Origin: Lysobacterales bacterium
GTDB taxonomy: Bacteria > Pseudomonadota > Gammaproteobacteria > Xanthomonadales > SZUA-38
Length of the DNA: 64,000 nucleotides
Assembly: GCA_030065125.1 (NCBI GenBank)
Contig: JASJDM010000020.1
Span: forward strand, 92,415-156,414
Direction: 5' to 3'
Part shown: positions 54,504-63,239 of the stretch, piece after piece
How positions within the stretch are numbered: position 1 is the stretch's first letter
Layout of the letters: every line of letters begins with the position of its first letter
Made by a program: the position numbers and the translations under genes
Notes under the pieces: generated by a model
The model's database searches: none
Seen by the model: the letters and a program-made list of their open reading frames with translations, nothing else
What the model was told of the DNA's origin: nothing

Positions 54504-57500
54504 ATGAAGCGGTCGGTCTACATCATCGAGGACGAGGCCCTGGTAGCCGAAGACATTCGTCGTAACCTCATCAAGCTGGGGTACGACGTGGTGGGGGTGG
54601 CCTATGACGGCAAGACCGCCATCCAGGAAATGGAGGACCTCGCACCTGACCTGATCCTGTCCGATATCCGCATGCGCGGTATCGACGGCATCGAAGCCAT
54701 CCGCCAGATCAAGCTGCGTCACCGGGTCGCGGTGGTGTTCGTCACCGCCCACTCCGATATGGAAACCCTGAAGCGCGCCCAGCAGGTGGATCCCCAGGGT
54801 TACATCCTCAAACCCATCAATTCCAGCGACCTGGAAATTGCCGTGGAGATGGCGATCCACAAACACCAAAAGGAAAGTGAACTGCTGGAAAGCCGCCACC
54901 TTTTGAATACCGCCCTGGGCTGCGTGGGTGATTCGGTCCTGTTCGTAGGCAAAGACGGTGCCGTCATCAACCTCAATGCCAGGGCCTGTGAACTGCTGCG
55001 GGCGGACCACTCCGCGGCCGTAGGATCCCACTGGAGCACCGTGATCCGTACGGGCCCGCGCAAGGACCTGGAGCGGGTGACGGCCATGATCTCCCGGGTG
55101 GTCAACACTCAGTCGGTGGCCCGACTGTTCCCGCTGCAGATCGGCGCCAACGGAGACAGTGAGGTCATCGACGGCATCATCGGACCAATCCGCTCCGGCA
55201 GCGAGGTGGTGGGCCTGGTTTTCATGCTTCGCCGGGTCACCAGCGCAAACCTGGACGAGGCGCCGATTCAGGGTGACGGCGGGCTCAGCGCCACGGGTAA
55301 TGCGAAGCCATACACCCTGATCCTGATTCAGCCCGACGACGTGGATGAATACGGTGTGCACGGCGGCGTACAGCAGGAGGTGTACAACATCATCAGCGGA
55401 GAACTGCGTCCAGCCGACCTGGTCACCCACTACGGCGCCAGCGTGTTCGCGGCAAATCTGCCAGACACCGGCCTGGCAGAAGGTCGGCTGATGGCCGAAA
55501 AGATCCACGAACACCTGGCCAGCCACGGGTTCGTGGGGGACCGGCCCAAGATCCAGTTCAGCATCGGCGTGGCCGAGGCGGAACCGTCGGCGGAAAACGA
55601 TTCCCCGGACCTGCCTGTTGCGCTGTTCCGGCGGGCAACCTGGGCATTGAACCTGGCCCGCAAAAATGGCGGCAACCAGGTTGTGACCTGGGATCCCATT
55701 GCGGCCGAACCCATGCCCGAAATTCAGGAAGACTCGGAACGGGTGGCCGACATGGGACTGCTCTGGCATATCGTCCGCAGTGTGTCCCAGACCCATGACC
55801 TGGATTCGCTGTCTCCGGAAATCGTCGGCAGGATACAGAAGGCCTTCGGGCTGCAGGCGTGCACGCTGTTTATTCGATCGGAGGAGCGGCCGCTGGAATT
55901 TTCCGCGGCTTCGGTCAACGGATCACCGTGCCAGGACTATCGCGACCTGCGCATCTCCCGCGAGCTGAGGCGGTCCATAGAAGAGGTCAATACGTCCTCG
56001 AAGATGAAAGTGGTACCGCTGAACAGTGACTGCAATGGGCAGGTTTACGCGGTGCCCCTGAATTCCGCGGAGGGCAAGGTCGGCCTGATCCTGATGCTGT
56101 GCAGGCCGGACCAGGCTGCGCTGTCCGCCGAACAGATCGGCTTTCTGGAAACCCTGGCGGATTATGTCGCCATGAGCCTGGAAAGGGCGCTGCTGCTGTC
56201 CCGGGAACGCGACAAGATCGACGGTGAGCTGCGCAACTTCCAGAAAGCCGTCAAACAAAGTGAGCTGATTTACAGCTCCAACGTCATGCGTCAGCTGATG
56301 GACGAATTGCGGCTGGTGGCACCGACCGAGGCGTCGGTGCTGATCACCGGCGAATCCGGAACCGGCAAGGAACTGCTGGCCCAGACCATCCACGGCATCA
56401 GCGGTCGACGTGACAAGAAACTGGTGGTGGTGGATTGCAGCACCATCGTGCCCCAGCTGATGGAAAGCGAGCTGTTTGGCTATCGCAAGGGCGCTTTTAC
56501 CGGTGCGGCCCACGATTCGAAAGGGAAGGTAGTCGAGGCTGACGGCGGTACGCTGTTCCTGGACGAAATCGGTGAACTGCCCATGGAACTGCAGACCAAG
56601 CTCCTGCGGTTTGTACAGGAGGGTACCTTTACGCCGGTTGGCAGCACCAAGACTGAAAAGATCAATGTCCGGCTGATTGTGGCCACCAACCGGGATCTGG
56701 CCAGCGAAGTGCACGCCGCCCGATTCCGCAGCGACCTGTTTTATCGCCTGAACGTCTTCAAGCTGGAGTCTCCGCCCCTGCGCCAGCGCGGTCAGGACGT
56801 CATTGAGATTGCCCGCTATTTTCTCGGCCAGTTTGCCGCCGAGTACCGTTCTCCGCCCAAGGCTCTCACCTCCGGCGCTGAGCGGGTGCTGTTGAACTAC
56901 GGCTGGCCCGGTAACGTCAGGGAGCTTCGCAACACGATTTTGCGGGCATTCATTGTGAGCCCGCCGGGCCGCATTGACGCTGAACACCTGTCCCTGACCG
57001 AAAGCCATAACGGCAAAGGCCTGGTAGCGCCTGCCGAGCCGGAACCGGCAGCGGAGGTGTCGTCGAATCCCGAACCGGCGGTATTCGAGTCTGAAAGCGA
57101 TGTGCTGGAAACACTGCAGGTCAAATTGAACGAGCTGGTGCAGACCTGCGTCAGTGGCGCTGACCTGGATCTGGGTTCGTGGCTGGAGAATACCTGCATC
57201 CGGGTGGCCTACAGGCGCGCCGGTGAAGTCTCCAGTCGCGCCGCGGCGCTGCTGTGCATTCCCGAGTCCACCTTCCGACGCAAGCTGGGTCCTGCCCAGG
57301 AATCCGGACGGGTGGTGGACGAACTCGACCCCGACGGCCGCGTCTGGCGCTGCCTGGACGAGGTCCTGGTCAGCGGCACCGACTCCGGCGAAAGCGTACT
57401 CACCCTGATACGCGATGAACTGGGCCGGGTGGTGCTGGACTTCGGCCTCAGCCGATCCAAGAGCGCAGCCATCATGGGCGTGTCCGAGCCGACCTTTCGG

Positions 57501-57536
57501 AAGTGGATGCGGTTGTTGGAGGGGGAGGGGGTTTGA
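54504..57536 (+). CDS. Sigma-54 response regulator: REC-PAS-degenerate GGDEF-GAF-AAA+-HTH
   Basis: 1010 residues. Order: receiver (1-120; IEDEALVAEDI acidic pocket, phospho-acceptor Asp54 in LILSDIRMRG, Lys in YILKP); PAS (about 130-245); a GGDEF-like domain without signature (about 270-395; THYGASVFAAN at the motif position); GAF (about 420-565); AAA+ with ITGESGTGKELLAQTI, intact ELFGYRKGAFTGAAHDSKGK and GGTLFLDEIGELP; and two Fis-like helix-turn-helix segments at the end (AALLCIPESTFRRKL and SAAIMGVSEPTFRKWM). It should activate sigma-54 promoters. The receiver type commonly pairs with HisKA_2 kinases, and one is encoded divergently next door. GGAGG precedes the ATG. Confidence 0.93.
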   Translation: MKRSVYIIEDEALVAEDIRRNLIKLGYDVVGVAYDGKTAIQEMEDLAPDLILSDIRMRGIDGIEAIRQIKLRHRVAVVFVTAHSDMETLKRAQQVDPQGYILKPINSSDLEIAVEMAIHKHQKESELLESRHLLNTALGCVGDSVLFVGKDGAVINLNARACELLRADHSAAVGSHWSTVIRTGPRKDLERVTAMISRVVNTQSVARLFPLQIGANGDSEVIDGIIGPIRSGSEVVGLVFMLRRVTSANLDEAPIQGDGGLSATGNAKPYTLILIQPDDVDEYGVHGGVQQEVYNIISGELRPADLVTHYGASVFAANLPDTGLAEGRLMAEKIHEHLASHGFVGDRPKIQFSIGVAEAEPSAENDSPDLPVALFRRATWALNLARKNGGNQVVTWDPIAAEPMPEIQEDSERVADMGLLWHIVRSVSQTHDLDSLSPEIVGRIQKAFGLQACTLFIRSEERPLEFSAASVNGSPCQDYRDLRISRELRRSIEEVNTSSKMKVVPLNSDCNGQVYAVPLNSAEGKVGLILMLCRPDQAALSAEQIGFLETLADYVAMSLERALLLSRERDKIDGELRNFQKAVKQSELIYSSNVMRQLMDELRLVAPTEASVLITGESGTGKELLAQTIHGISGRRDKKLVVVDCSTIVPQLMESELFGYRKGAFTGAAHDSKGKVVEADGGTLFLDEIGELPMELQTKLLRFVQEGTFTPVGSTKTEKINVRLIVATNRDLASEVHAARFRSDLFYRLNVFKLESPPLRQRGQDVIEIARYFLGQFAAEYRSPPKALTSGAERVLLNYGWPGNVRELRNTILRAFIVSPPGRIDAEHLSLTESHNGKGLVAPAEPEPAAEVSSNPEPAVFESESDVLETLQVKLNELVQTCVSGADLDLGSWLENTCIRVAYRRAGEVSSRAAALLCIPESTFRRKLGPAQESGRVVDELDPDGRVWRCLDEVLVSGTDSGESVLTLIRDELGRVVLDFGLSRSKSAAIMGVSEPTFRKWMRLLEGEGV

Positions 57537-57543
57537 GTCCAGG

Positions 57544-58180
57544 GAACGGCCGCTACGCGGCCTGGGGAACGCGCGCGTTGCGCGCTGGGGAACGGCCTTC
57601 GGCCTAGGGAACGCGCCCAAGGGCGCTAGGAAACGGCCGCTGACGCGGCCTGGGGAACGCTCGCTTGCGCGAGCTGGAGAACGCTCGCTGCGCGCTGGGG
57701 ATTTAGGTCTACAGTTCAACCGCGTGCTTTGGCGTTATTCATTCAATCCGGTCATCTACCTCTCATCCGTCATCCACCTCTCTCCCGTCATCCTGGACTT
57801 GATCCGGGATCCATCTGAAATCTCGTAGCCTGTGCTTTCTGGACTTAACGATGGTGGGGACCGGAGTCCTCGTCTTTGCGCACTCGGTCGCAAAATGGGG
57901 AGCGTAACCACGATTGCTGATGGATCCCGGATCAAGTTCAGGATGACGGGAGAGTGTGAAGGAGAAAGGGATACATCTAACCAAAAGGTTTGCAAGTGAT
58001 ACGAAGCCAGTCCAAGTCCCGATCGCGTGATAGCGCGCGTTCCCCAGGCCGCGTAGCGGCCGTTCCCCAGCTCGCGCAAGCGAGCGTTCCCCAGGCCGCG
58101 TCAGCGGCCGTTTCCCAGGCCGAAGGCCGTTCCGGCGCGTTCCCCAGGCCGAAGGCCGTTCCCCAGCGCGCAAAGCGCGC
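57544..58180. repeat. Large inverted pair of variable-stem hairpin arrays
   Basis: Left arm 57544-57700: seven units of 19-24 bp with GAAC...TGGG framing and stems such as GGCCGC/GCGGCC, GCGCGC/GCGCGC, GGCC-ttc-GGCC, GCGCCC/GGGCGC and GCTCGC/GCGAGC. Right arm 58024-58180: about eight units in the opposite orientation, several with the same stems, so the arms can also pair with each other. The centre contains a separate inverted-repeat element. It occupies the gap between the convergent regulator and S8 peptidase genes. Linker and unit plan match the array at 26959-27247. Confidence 0.85.
57785..57949. repeat. 165-bp element with 31-bp terminal inverted repeats
   Basis: Ends 57785-57815 (starting CCGTCATCCTGGACTTGATC) and 57919-57949 are inverted repeats matching at 30 of 31 positions. 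It has no coding capacity and resembles the GTCATCC...GGATCC palindromic repeats scattered in many proteobacterial genomes; a MITE-like nature is inference. It is nested between the two hairpin-array arms. Confidence 0.75.
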
Positions 58181-58183
58181 TCC

Positions 58184-58212
58184 AAAAAAAAGGCGCTGCG
58201 AATGCAGCGCCT
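58184..58212 (-). terminator. Intrinsic terminator of the S8 peptidase gene
   Basis: On the minus strand GGCGCTGC-ATTC-GCAGCGCC forms a perfect 8-bp stem followed by eight T (plus-strand A8 at 58184-58191), about 50 bp past the stop codon of the S8 gene. Confidence 0.92.
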
Positions 58213-58220
58213 TGGACCAG

Positions 58221-58262
58221 GTTGCTCAGTCCCGGGGGAGAAACAGAGCAACGCGGGGGAAC
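58221..58262 (-). promoter_or_regulatory. Post-stop stem-loop, copy C
   Basis: Directly after the S8 stop: CCCCCGC, then stem GTTGCTC/GAGCAAC (58246-58252 with 58221-58227) around a loop containing TTTCTCCCCCGG. The same loop and leader occur at two other sites with a different stem (see 63194-63236 and 63682-63723). Confidence 0.6.
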
Positions 58263-60482
58263 TTATTCCTGGGACCAGCTGACTGACAGGCTCATGGATT
58301 TCACGGCCTCGTTCCAGATGGAGCTTTCATGCCAGAACGAGCCCTCATTCCACACCGAGCTTTCGTTCCAAACGGAACTTTCATTCCAGACCGAACCCTC
58401 GTTCCAGATGGATCCTTCGTTCCAGAACGAACCCTCGTTCCAGACCGAACCTTCATTCCAGAAGGAGCCTTCGTTCCAGACCGAACCTTCGTTCCAGAAC
58501 GAGCCCTCGTTCCAGAATGAGCCTTCGTTCCAGACGCTGCCGTTGTTCTTCAGGACGTAAAAGCCTTCATTGCTATCGGCCCGGGCCGGGCCGGTGTAGT
58601 GGATGTCCTGGTACAGGTCGGCAACGACATCCAGGCCCTGGTTGGCGCAGTCCCGGACGAAGCGGTACTTGATGGCGTAGTAGGCGTGCAGCAGGCCGGC
58701 GCCCTGGCGGAAGGGGCTGTAGGCCAGGTCGCCGTTGCTCAGGGCCGCGGGTTGCGCGCCGCGCATCAGCTGGCACTTCACCTGGTCATTGGAGGCGCCC
58801 GGATCGAACTGCAGGATCAGGGCCGCCGCGCCGCTGGTGACCGCTGCGGCCTGGGAGGTGCCGGAGGCCAGGAAGTAATCCGGATCCACCACGTCACGAA
58901 AGCCGTTCAGGTCGTAGGTCATGGTCTTGTTCTGACCGATATGGCCCAGCAGGTGGCCGCCGGGGGCGACCAGTTCGGGCTTGACGAAACCTTCCTGGGT
59001 GGGGCCGGCGCCGGAGAAGCTGGCGACCCGGTCGTCGTTGGCGTTGTCATTGGTATAGTTATTGGTGTACGCACCCACGGTGATGACGTAGGGGACGTTG
59101 CCCGGCACCGTTACTGTCATGGGGTCTGGTCCGACGTTGCCGCTGGAGGTCACCACCACCAGTCCGGCTTCCCACAAACGCATCACCGCCTGGTTCACCG
59201 GATCGTCCCAGTAGCCGGACACCGGTTGTGCGCCGAAGGACAGATTGACGATGTCGATGCTGTGCTGGTGCTTGACCGTGAGCAACTCGTCCAGCGCCTG
59301 GATCACGCCCAGGTAAGTGCCTTCGCCGTAGGCGTCAAAGGCCCGGAAAGAAACCACGTCGGCACCCGGGGCAATGCCCAGGGGCTGGGTGTTCTGCTGG
59401 CACAGGGAAGGCGCAGCTGACGCCTGGGTGGCCACGCTGATCACGTGGGTGCCGTGGCCGTTGGCGTCTTCCGGTCCGCCGGGAATCACTGAATAGGCAG
59501 CCTTCAGCCGGTTTTTGCCGTTGGCTTTAACCAGAGCCGGGCTGCTGCTGTCCACGCCGGAATCCACAAAAGCGATGGTGACGCCGCTGCCGTCATAGCC
59601 GGATCTCTGGGCCTGGTCCGCGTGTACGGCGCTGGCGGCGTAGGCGCCGGGGTTGTCCTTGGAAAACGCAATCTTGACGTTGTCCAGGGAAATCTTGGCG
59701 CGGGAGTCTTTCAGCCCGTTGCCCAGGGAGAATCCCAGCCAGACCTCTTTGCCGCTGAAATCGCCCAGGTTGAAGCTGCGGCTGCGGTTGACCTTGGGTT
59801 CCAGCTGAACGGAATCCAGCACGGTACGGGTGCCCCCATCAACCACGAATACCTCCATGTCGTCGTGCCAGTCCACGAACTGGTTGGTGCTGTAATCAAA
59901 GGACAGGTAGCCGTACTCGTTGGTGTTGATGTAAAGCTTGCGCTCGATGTTGAATTCCTGTTGGGAGGCCGACAGGGTGGCGTTGCTTGCCGTGTCCAGA
60001 TGCAGCTTGCCGCCGCTGACCGAGGCACTGGCCGAATTGCCGGTAGCAACCCAGCCGCCTGACCAGGAGCGGTCGCCGTCGTTGTTGCTGAAGCTGTCAT
60101 TCTCGAACTCGTCCAGCACCAGGAATTCCGAGCAGCTGCCCGACTGGGAAATCGGCGCAATGGTCAGCGAGGAGGCCGCCTCCACCGACAGCTTACGGTC
60201 CTGGTAGACCTTGAAGCCGGGCAGGGCCCGGAGCATGTCCACTTCGCTGTCCGACAGATCAGCGCCGACGGCGTTGATGATGGGCAGGCGACTGACAACT
60301 GGAATGTTGTCCTGCTGCAGCTGCTGCTCCACCGCCTGGACCGATTCGCCCTTGACGATATAGCGCTGGGTGGCCGGGTCTTTTCTTTCGACCGGCTCAC
60401 TCTGCTGTCCGTCAGATAGCCCGGCCGACATGGCCAGGCCGGCCACCAGGGCCAGGACGCCGTTAGTGATGAGAGAGTTCAT
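58263..60482 (-). CDS. Secreted S8 serine peptidase with WNEGS hexad repeats
   Basis: A subtilisin-family protease of 739 residues. A signal peptide (MNSLITNGVLALVAGLAMSA) precedes an inhibitor-I9-like prodomain (about 35-100, RYIVKGESVQAVEQQ to LPGFKVYQDRK) and a beta-rich insert (about 115-265) that looks jellyroll-like. The catalytic domain has Asp in TIAFVDSGVDSS, His in NGHGTHVISVAT and Ser in ASGTSQAAAVTSG. The C-terminus holds 13 hexads of type S-[V/F/I]-W-N-E-G and ends SVSWSQE. AAGGA supports ATG 60482. It lies 62 bp downstream of the next S8 gene and may be co-transcribed with it. Confidence 0.93.
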   Translation of the reverse strand: MNSLITNGVLALVAGLAMSAGLSDGQQSEPVERKDPATQRYIVKGESVQAVEQQLQQDNIPVVSRLPIINAVGADLSDSEVDMLRALPGFKVYQDRKLSVEAASSLTIAPISQSGSCSEFLVLDEFENDSFSNNDGDRSWSGGWVATGNSASASVSGGKLHLDTASNATLSASQQEFNIERKLYINTNEYGYLSFDYSTNQFVDWHDDMEVFVVDGGTRTVLDSVQLEPKVNRSRSFNLGDFSGKEVWLGFSLGNGLKDSRAKISLDNVKIAFSKDNPGAYAASAVHADQAQRSGYDGSGVTIAFVDSGVDSSSPALVKANGKNRLKAAYSVIPGGPEDANGHGTHVISVATQASAAPSLCQQNTQPLGIAPGADVVSFRAFDAYGEGTYLGVIQALDELLTVKHQHSIDIVNLSFGAQPVSGYWDDPVNQAVMRLWEAGLVVVTSSGNVGPDPMTVTVPGNVPYVITVGAYTNNYTNDNANDDRVASFSGAGPTQEGFVKPELVAPGGHLLGHIGQNKTMTYDLNGFRDVVDPDYFLASGTSQAAAVTSGAAALILQFDPGASNDQVKCQLMRGAQPAALSNGDLAYSPFRQGAGLLHAYYAIKYRFVRDCANQGLDVVADLYQDIHYTGPARADSNEGFYVLKNNGSVWNEGSFWNEGSFWNEGSVWNEGSFWNEGSVWNEGSFWNEGSIWNEGSVWNESSVWNESSVWNEGSFWHESSIWNEAVKSMSLSVSWSQE
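58305..58538 (-). repeat. Thirteen 18-bp repeats encoding W-N-E hexads
   Basis: 13 x 18 bp in frame, hexads S-[VFI]-[WH]-N/H-E-[GSA]. Codons vary little between copies, so expansion is recent or constrained. Confidence 0.9.
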
Positions 60483-60514
60483 GGTGATGTCCTTATGCGT
60501 TTCTTGTTCGATTG

Positions 60515-60536
60515 AGCCCGTCGTCCTGATCGGGCT
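60515..60536 (-). promoter_or_regulatory. Hairpin between the two S8 peptidase genes
   Basis: AGCCCG (60515-60520) pairs with CGGGCT (60531-60536) around a 10-nt loop in the 62-bp gap. There is no U-run, so partial termination or mRNA processing is possible but unproven. Confidence 0.4.
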
Positions 60537-60544
60537 ACCCTGAT

Positions 60545-62716
60545 TTATTCGTTGTCGACCCAGACGTTGGTCTCGATGGTGGTGTCACCCCACAGGTAGC
60601 TGTCGCCCCACAGGTAGGAGTCGCCCCAGAGATAGCTGTCTCCCCAGAGATACGAGTCACCCCAGAGGTAGCTGTCCAGGTTCAGATAGGCGTCACCCCA
60701 GAGATAGCTGTCGCCCCAGAGGTAGGAATCGCCCCACAGGTAGCTGTCACCCCAGAGGTAGGAATCGCCCCAGAGGTACGAGTCGCCCCAGAGGTAGCTC
60801 TGGTCCTCGACCCCCATCAGGTAATAGCGGCCTTCTTCGTCCCGGTTGGCGCGACCGCCGTAGTGGACGGTACCAGCCAGGTCAGCGCTGACGTCCATGC
60901 CGCGATTGGCACAGCCGGAAGCCGTAGAGTAAGCCGCTGCTTCAGCGTCGATCAGGCCCGCTCCCTGCTGGAACACTGCCAGCGCCGGAGTACCGTCAGC
61001 ATTGACTGCAGGGCGGGCGGTGCTGAGCAGGCGACACTTCACGTCGTCCGGCGTCAGGGTTGGATCCACCTGCAGCATGAGCGCCACGGCGCCGGAGACG
61101 ATGGCGGCTGACTGGGAGGTGCCGGACATGGTGAACCACGCCAGATTGTCATGCAGTTCCGGGTGGTCCAGGGCCAGCCGTGAGCCTCCGCTCATGAAGC
61201 CCTGGATATGGCCACCCGGTGCCAGAACCTCCGGCTTGACGAAGCCCTCGACGGTCGGTCCGGTGGAGGAGAAGGTGGCCAGCCGATCGTCGCTGGGATC
61301 GGTGGGCGAGTAGGTGTCGGTCATGGCGCCCACGGTAATGACGTAGGGTACGTTGCCCGGGACACCGATGGTCATGGGGTCGGGTCCACGGTTACCGGCG
61401 GAGGCGACCACAACAATGCCGGACTGCCATGCCGCCATCACGGCCTGGTTGAGCGGGTCGTCCCAGTAGTGGGAGCGCACTTCACCGCTGAGGGACAGGT
61501 TGAGCACGCGGATGCCGTAGGTGTCCTTGTTGGTCACCACGAAGTCAATGCCCCGGATGACGTCCGCATAGGTGCCGCTACCATTGCTTCCCAGGGCCTT
61601 GACCGCCACCAGGCCGACATCCGGCGCCATGCCGTTGTAGCTGCCGGTGGCTTCGCCGGTCAGATACTCCTGGGCTGGCTTCGACAGGATCGCCGCCGAG
61701 GTCACGTGGGATCCATGGCCGAAGCCGTCTTCAACATTCCACACGTTGCGCTCGTCCAGCGTATCGGTGATGGCGTTGTAGAAGGCGGCCTGGCGTACGT
61801 CCCAATCCAGGCCATAGTGCATCTGGTCGTTGTAGGCCAGCCCTGAATCGACGATAGCAACCGTGACGCCGCTGCCTGTGATGCCCTGACGGTGCAGATT
61901 GTCAGCGCGCACCAGGGTGGGGAAGAAAGTGTCGCGGTCACGGCCCTGGAGCACGATGCCGTCGCCGGGCACAAAGGTCTTGATGGTGCCGTCGGTGAAG
62001 CTGAATACGATATTGTAAGCATAGCGATCAGAACTCGGCGGTGCCGCGAACGCCATCTCCAAAATCATGTCGGTATTGGAAACCAGGCGGCGGTCTTTGC
62101 GGCGCCAGGTCGAACCTTGGAGGTCAATCGAGTTGCCGCCTCCCGCGTTGACGTTCCTGGTGACGCCATTCAATGCCAGGGTGTTGAGTCCAGCATTCCC
62201 CGCGGGCCAGGCCAGGTTGATCCGTTCGATTTCCAACGTGTCCCAGCCGGTGTTGCGCAGGCCCAGGGAAACCGTGTTCTCGAAAAAGGTGAGGTGGGGT
62301 TCGGTTCGGACCACTTCGGACTCGACCGAGACGGGAGCAGTGGGGCCGTCCGACACCGGGTCGGATACGCTCTGGCGGGTGGGTTTCTTGGCGGTACCGA
62401 CGCGATGGTTCGCGGTGACTCGTGTGATGACAGGGTAACTCGCGGCCGCCGCTCGCATCTGATCGACCGTCGCGGTCACTGCAATGGTGTTGATGATGCC
62501 GAGCCGGTGGGTGACGTCCCAGCCCTGGGCCTGGGCCAGGTGCTCCAGGCTCTCCAGGTCGGTGCCCTGGACCAGGTAACTGGCACTATTGCTGCCAAGC
62601 GATGCGGTGTGGTTGCTCTGCTCGCGTTGAATCCAGGTGGTGGCCAGGACCAGTCCAAGTGTCGCGATGCCAACCCAGACAACACGTGATGCAGCTTTGG
62701 TTGTTGTTCTGTTCAT
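60545..62716 (-). CDS. Secreted S8 serine peptidase with SYLWGD hexad repeats
   Basis: A subtilisin-family protease of 723 residues. N-terminal hydrophobic signal/anchor (VVWVGIATLGLVLATTWIQR), prodomain (about 40-110), beta-rich insert (about 135-255), catalytic domain with Asp in VTVAIVDSGLAYND, His in FGHGSHVTSAA and Ser in MSGTSQSAAIVSG. The C-terminal 12 hexads read SYLWGD (one AYLNLD) and the protein ends TNVWVDNE. ATG 62716 gives the signal peptide; an ATG at 62887 would add 57 charged residues and is rejected. A sigma-54 promoter lies about 290 bp upstream. Confidence 0.92.
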   Translation of the reverse strand: MNRTTTKAASRVVWVGIATLGLVLATTWIQREQSNHTASLGSNSASYLVQGTDLESLEHLAQAQGWDVTHRLGIINTIAVTATVDQMRAAAASYPVITRVTANHRVGTAKKPTRQSVSDPVSDGPTAPVSVESEVVRTEPHLTFFENTVSLGLRNTGWDTLEIERINLAWPAGNAGLNTLALNGVTRNVNAGGGNSIDLQGSTWRRKDRRLVSNTDMILEMAFAAPPSSDRYAYNIVFSFTDGTIKTFVPGDGIVLQGRDRDTFFPTLVRADNLHRQGITGSGVTVAIVDSGLAYNDQMHYGLDWDVRQAAFYNAITDTLDERNVWNVEDGFGHGSHVTSAAILSKPAQEYLTGEATGSYNGMAPDVGLVAVKALGSNGSGTYADVIRGIDFVVTNKDTYGIRVLNLSLSGEVRSHYWDDPLNQAVMAAWQSGIVVVASAGNRGPDPMTIGVPGNVPYVITVGAMTDTYSPTDPSDDRLATFSSTGPTVEGFVKPEVLAPGGHIQGFMSGGSRLALDHPELHDNLAWFTMSGTSQSAAIVSGAVALMLQVDPTLTPDDVKCRLLSTARPAVNADGTPALAVFQQGAGLIDAEAAAYSTASGCANRGMDVSADLAGTVHYGGRANRDEEGRYYLMGVEDQSYLWGDSYLWGDSYLWGDSYLWGDSYLWGDSYLWGDAYLNLDSYLWGDSYLWGDSYLWGDSYLWGDSYLWGDTTIETNVWVDNE
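60584..60799 (-). repeat. Twelve 18-bp repeats encoding SYLWGD hexads
   Basis: 12 x 18 bp in frame; eleven copies encode SYLWGD exactly and one encodes AYLNLD. DNA copies differ mainly at third positions. Confidence 0.9.
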
Positions 62717-63015
62717 CGTGATTCGCCCCGATGCGAAGAGATGATGTGGTCCCAATCCTGGGGAAGATCCGAACCACCCATGGAATCGTGATCCTGACCC
62801 ACCCGCGCATCGAGTGCGGTCGTGATCGGAGTCGCGATTTGAACGTTCCTTGTCATCACTGTTCCTGTCCCATTCACGCAGAGGCAAGACGTTATATCGA
62901 ATACCCTGCCGCTTGTGTTTTAAGCCTTGTGAATATCAGACGGTGTACTTTTGTATCCCTGTGTAACCGTCATTTCTTTGCAAACCGGAAAGTATTTTCC
63001 GTGCTCCTGTAATGA

Positions 63016-63031
63016 AGCAAGAGGTGTGCCA
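63016..63031 (-). promoter_or_regulatory. Sigma-54 promoter upstream of the SYLWGD peptidase
   Basis: On the minus strand TGGCACA-CCTC-TTGCT matches TGGCACG-N4-TTGCW at all but one position, with exactly 10 nt between GG and GC. Transcription would start near 63004, giving a leader of about 290 nt to ATG 62716. A receiver/sigma-54 activator is encoded 5.5 kb away. Confidence 0.75.
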
Positions 63032-63193
63032 AAAACTTAACTCATTGTTTTTTAGGGGCCTTTTTCTTTCGCTATGAAAAAACTGGCGGTGCTTTGGGTC
63101 AAATGAAAAGAGTTGGCGGATTTGCGGTAATTTCGGCGGGCCTTAACCCTGGTTGTGTTCATCGACTCCTGTCCCAGCGCGATGAAGTGGGCC

Positions 63194-63239
63194 GGTCCGG
63201 GCACCGGGGGAGAGAACCCGGACCAGCCGCGGGGAGTTA
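63194..63239 (-). promoter_or_regulatory. Post-stop stem-loop, copy B
   Basis: An orphan TAA (63237-63239) is followed by CTCCCCGC and stem GGTCCGGG/CCCGGACC around a loop with CTCTCCCCCGG. Nearly identical to copy A at 63682-63723 over about 75 bp, marking the 3' end of a lost S8 gene. Confidence 0.6.

Noticed and set aside
57763..58251. A 162-codon minus-strand frame and similar short frames over the hairpin arrays
   Set aside because: The translated sequence only reflects array units (ERPL, GNARY-like fragments); unit length is not a multiple of three, so no stable protein repeat is encoded.
63052..63162. A 36-residue gene from ATG 63162
   Set aside because: AGGAG is too close to the ATG (3 bases), there is no homology by eye, and the region is part of a decayed S8 gene end.
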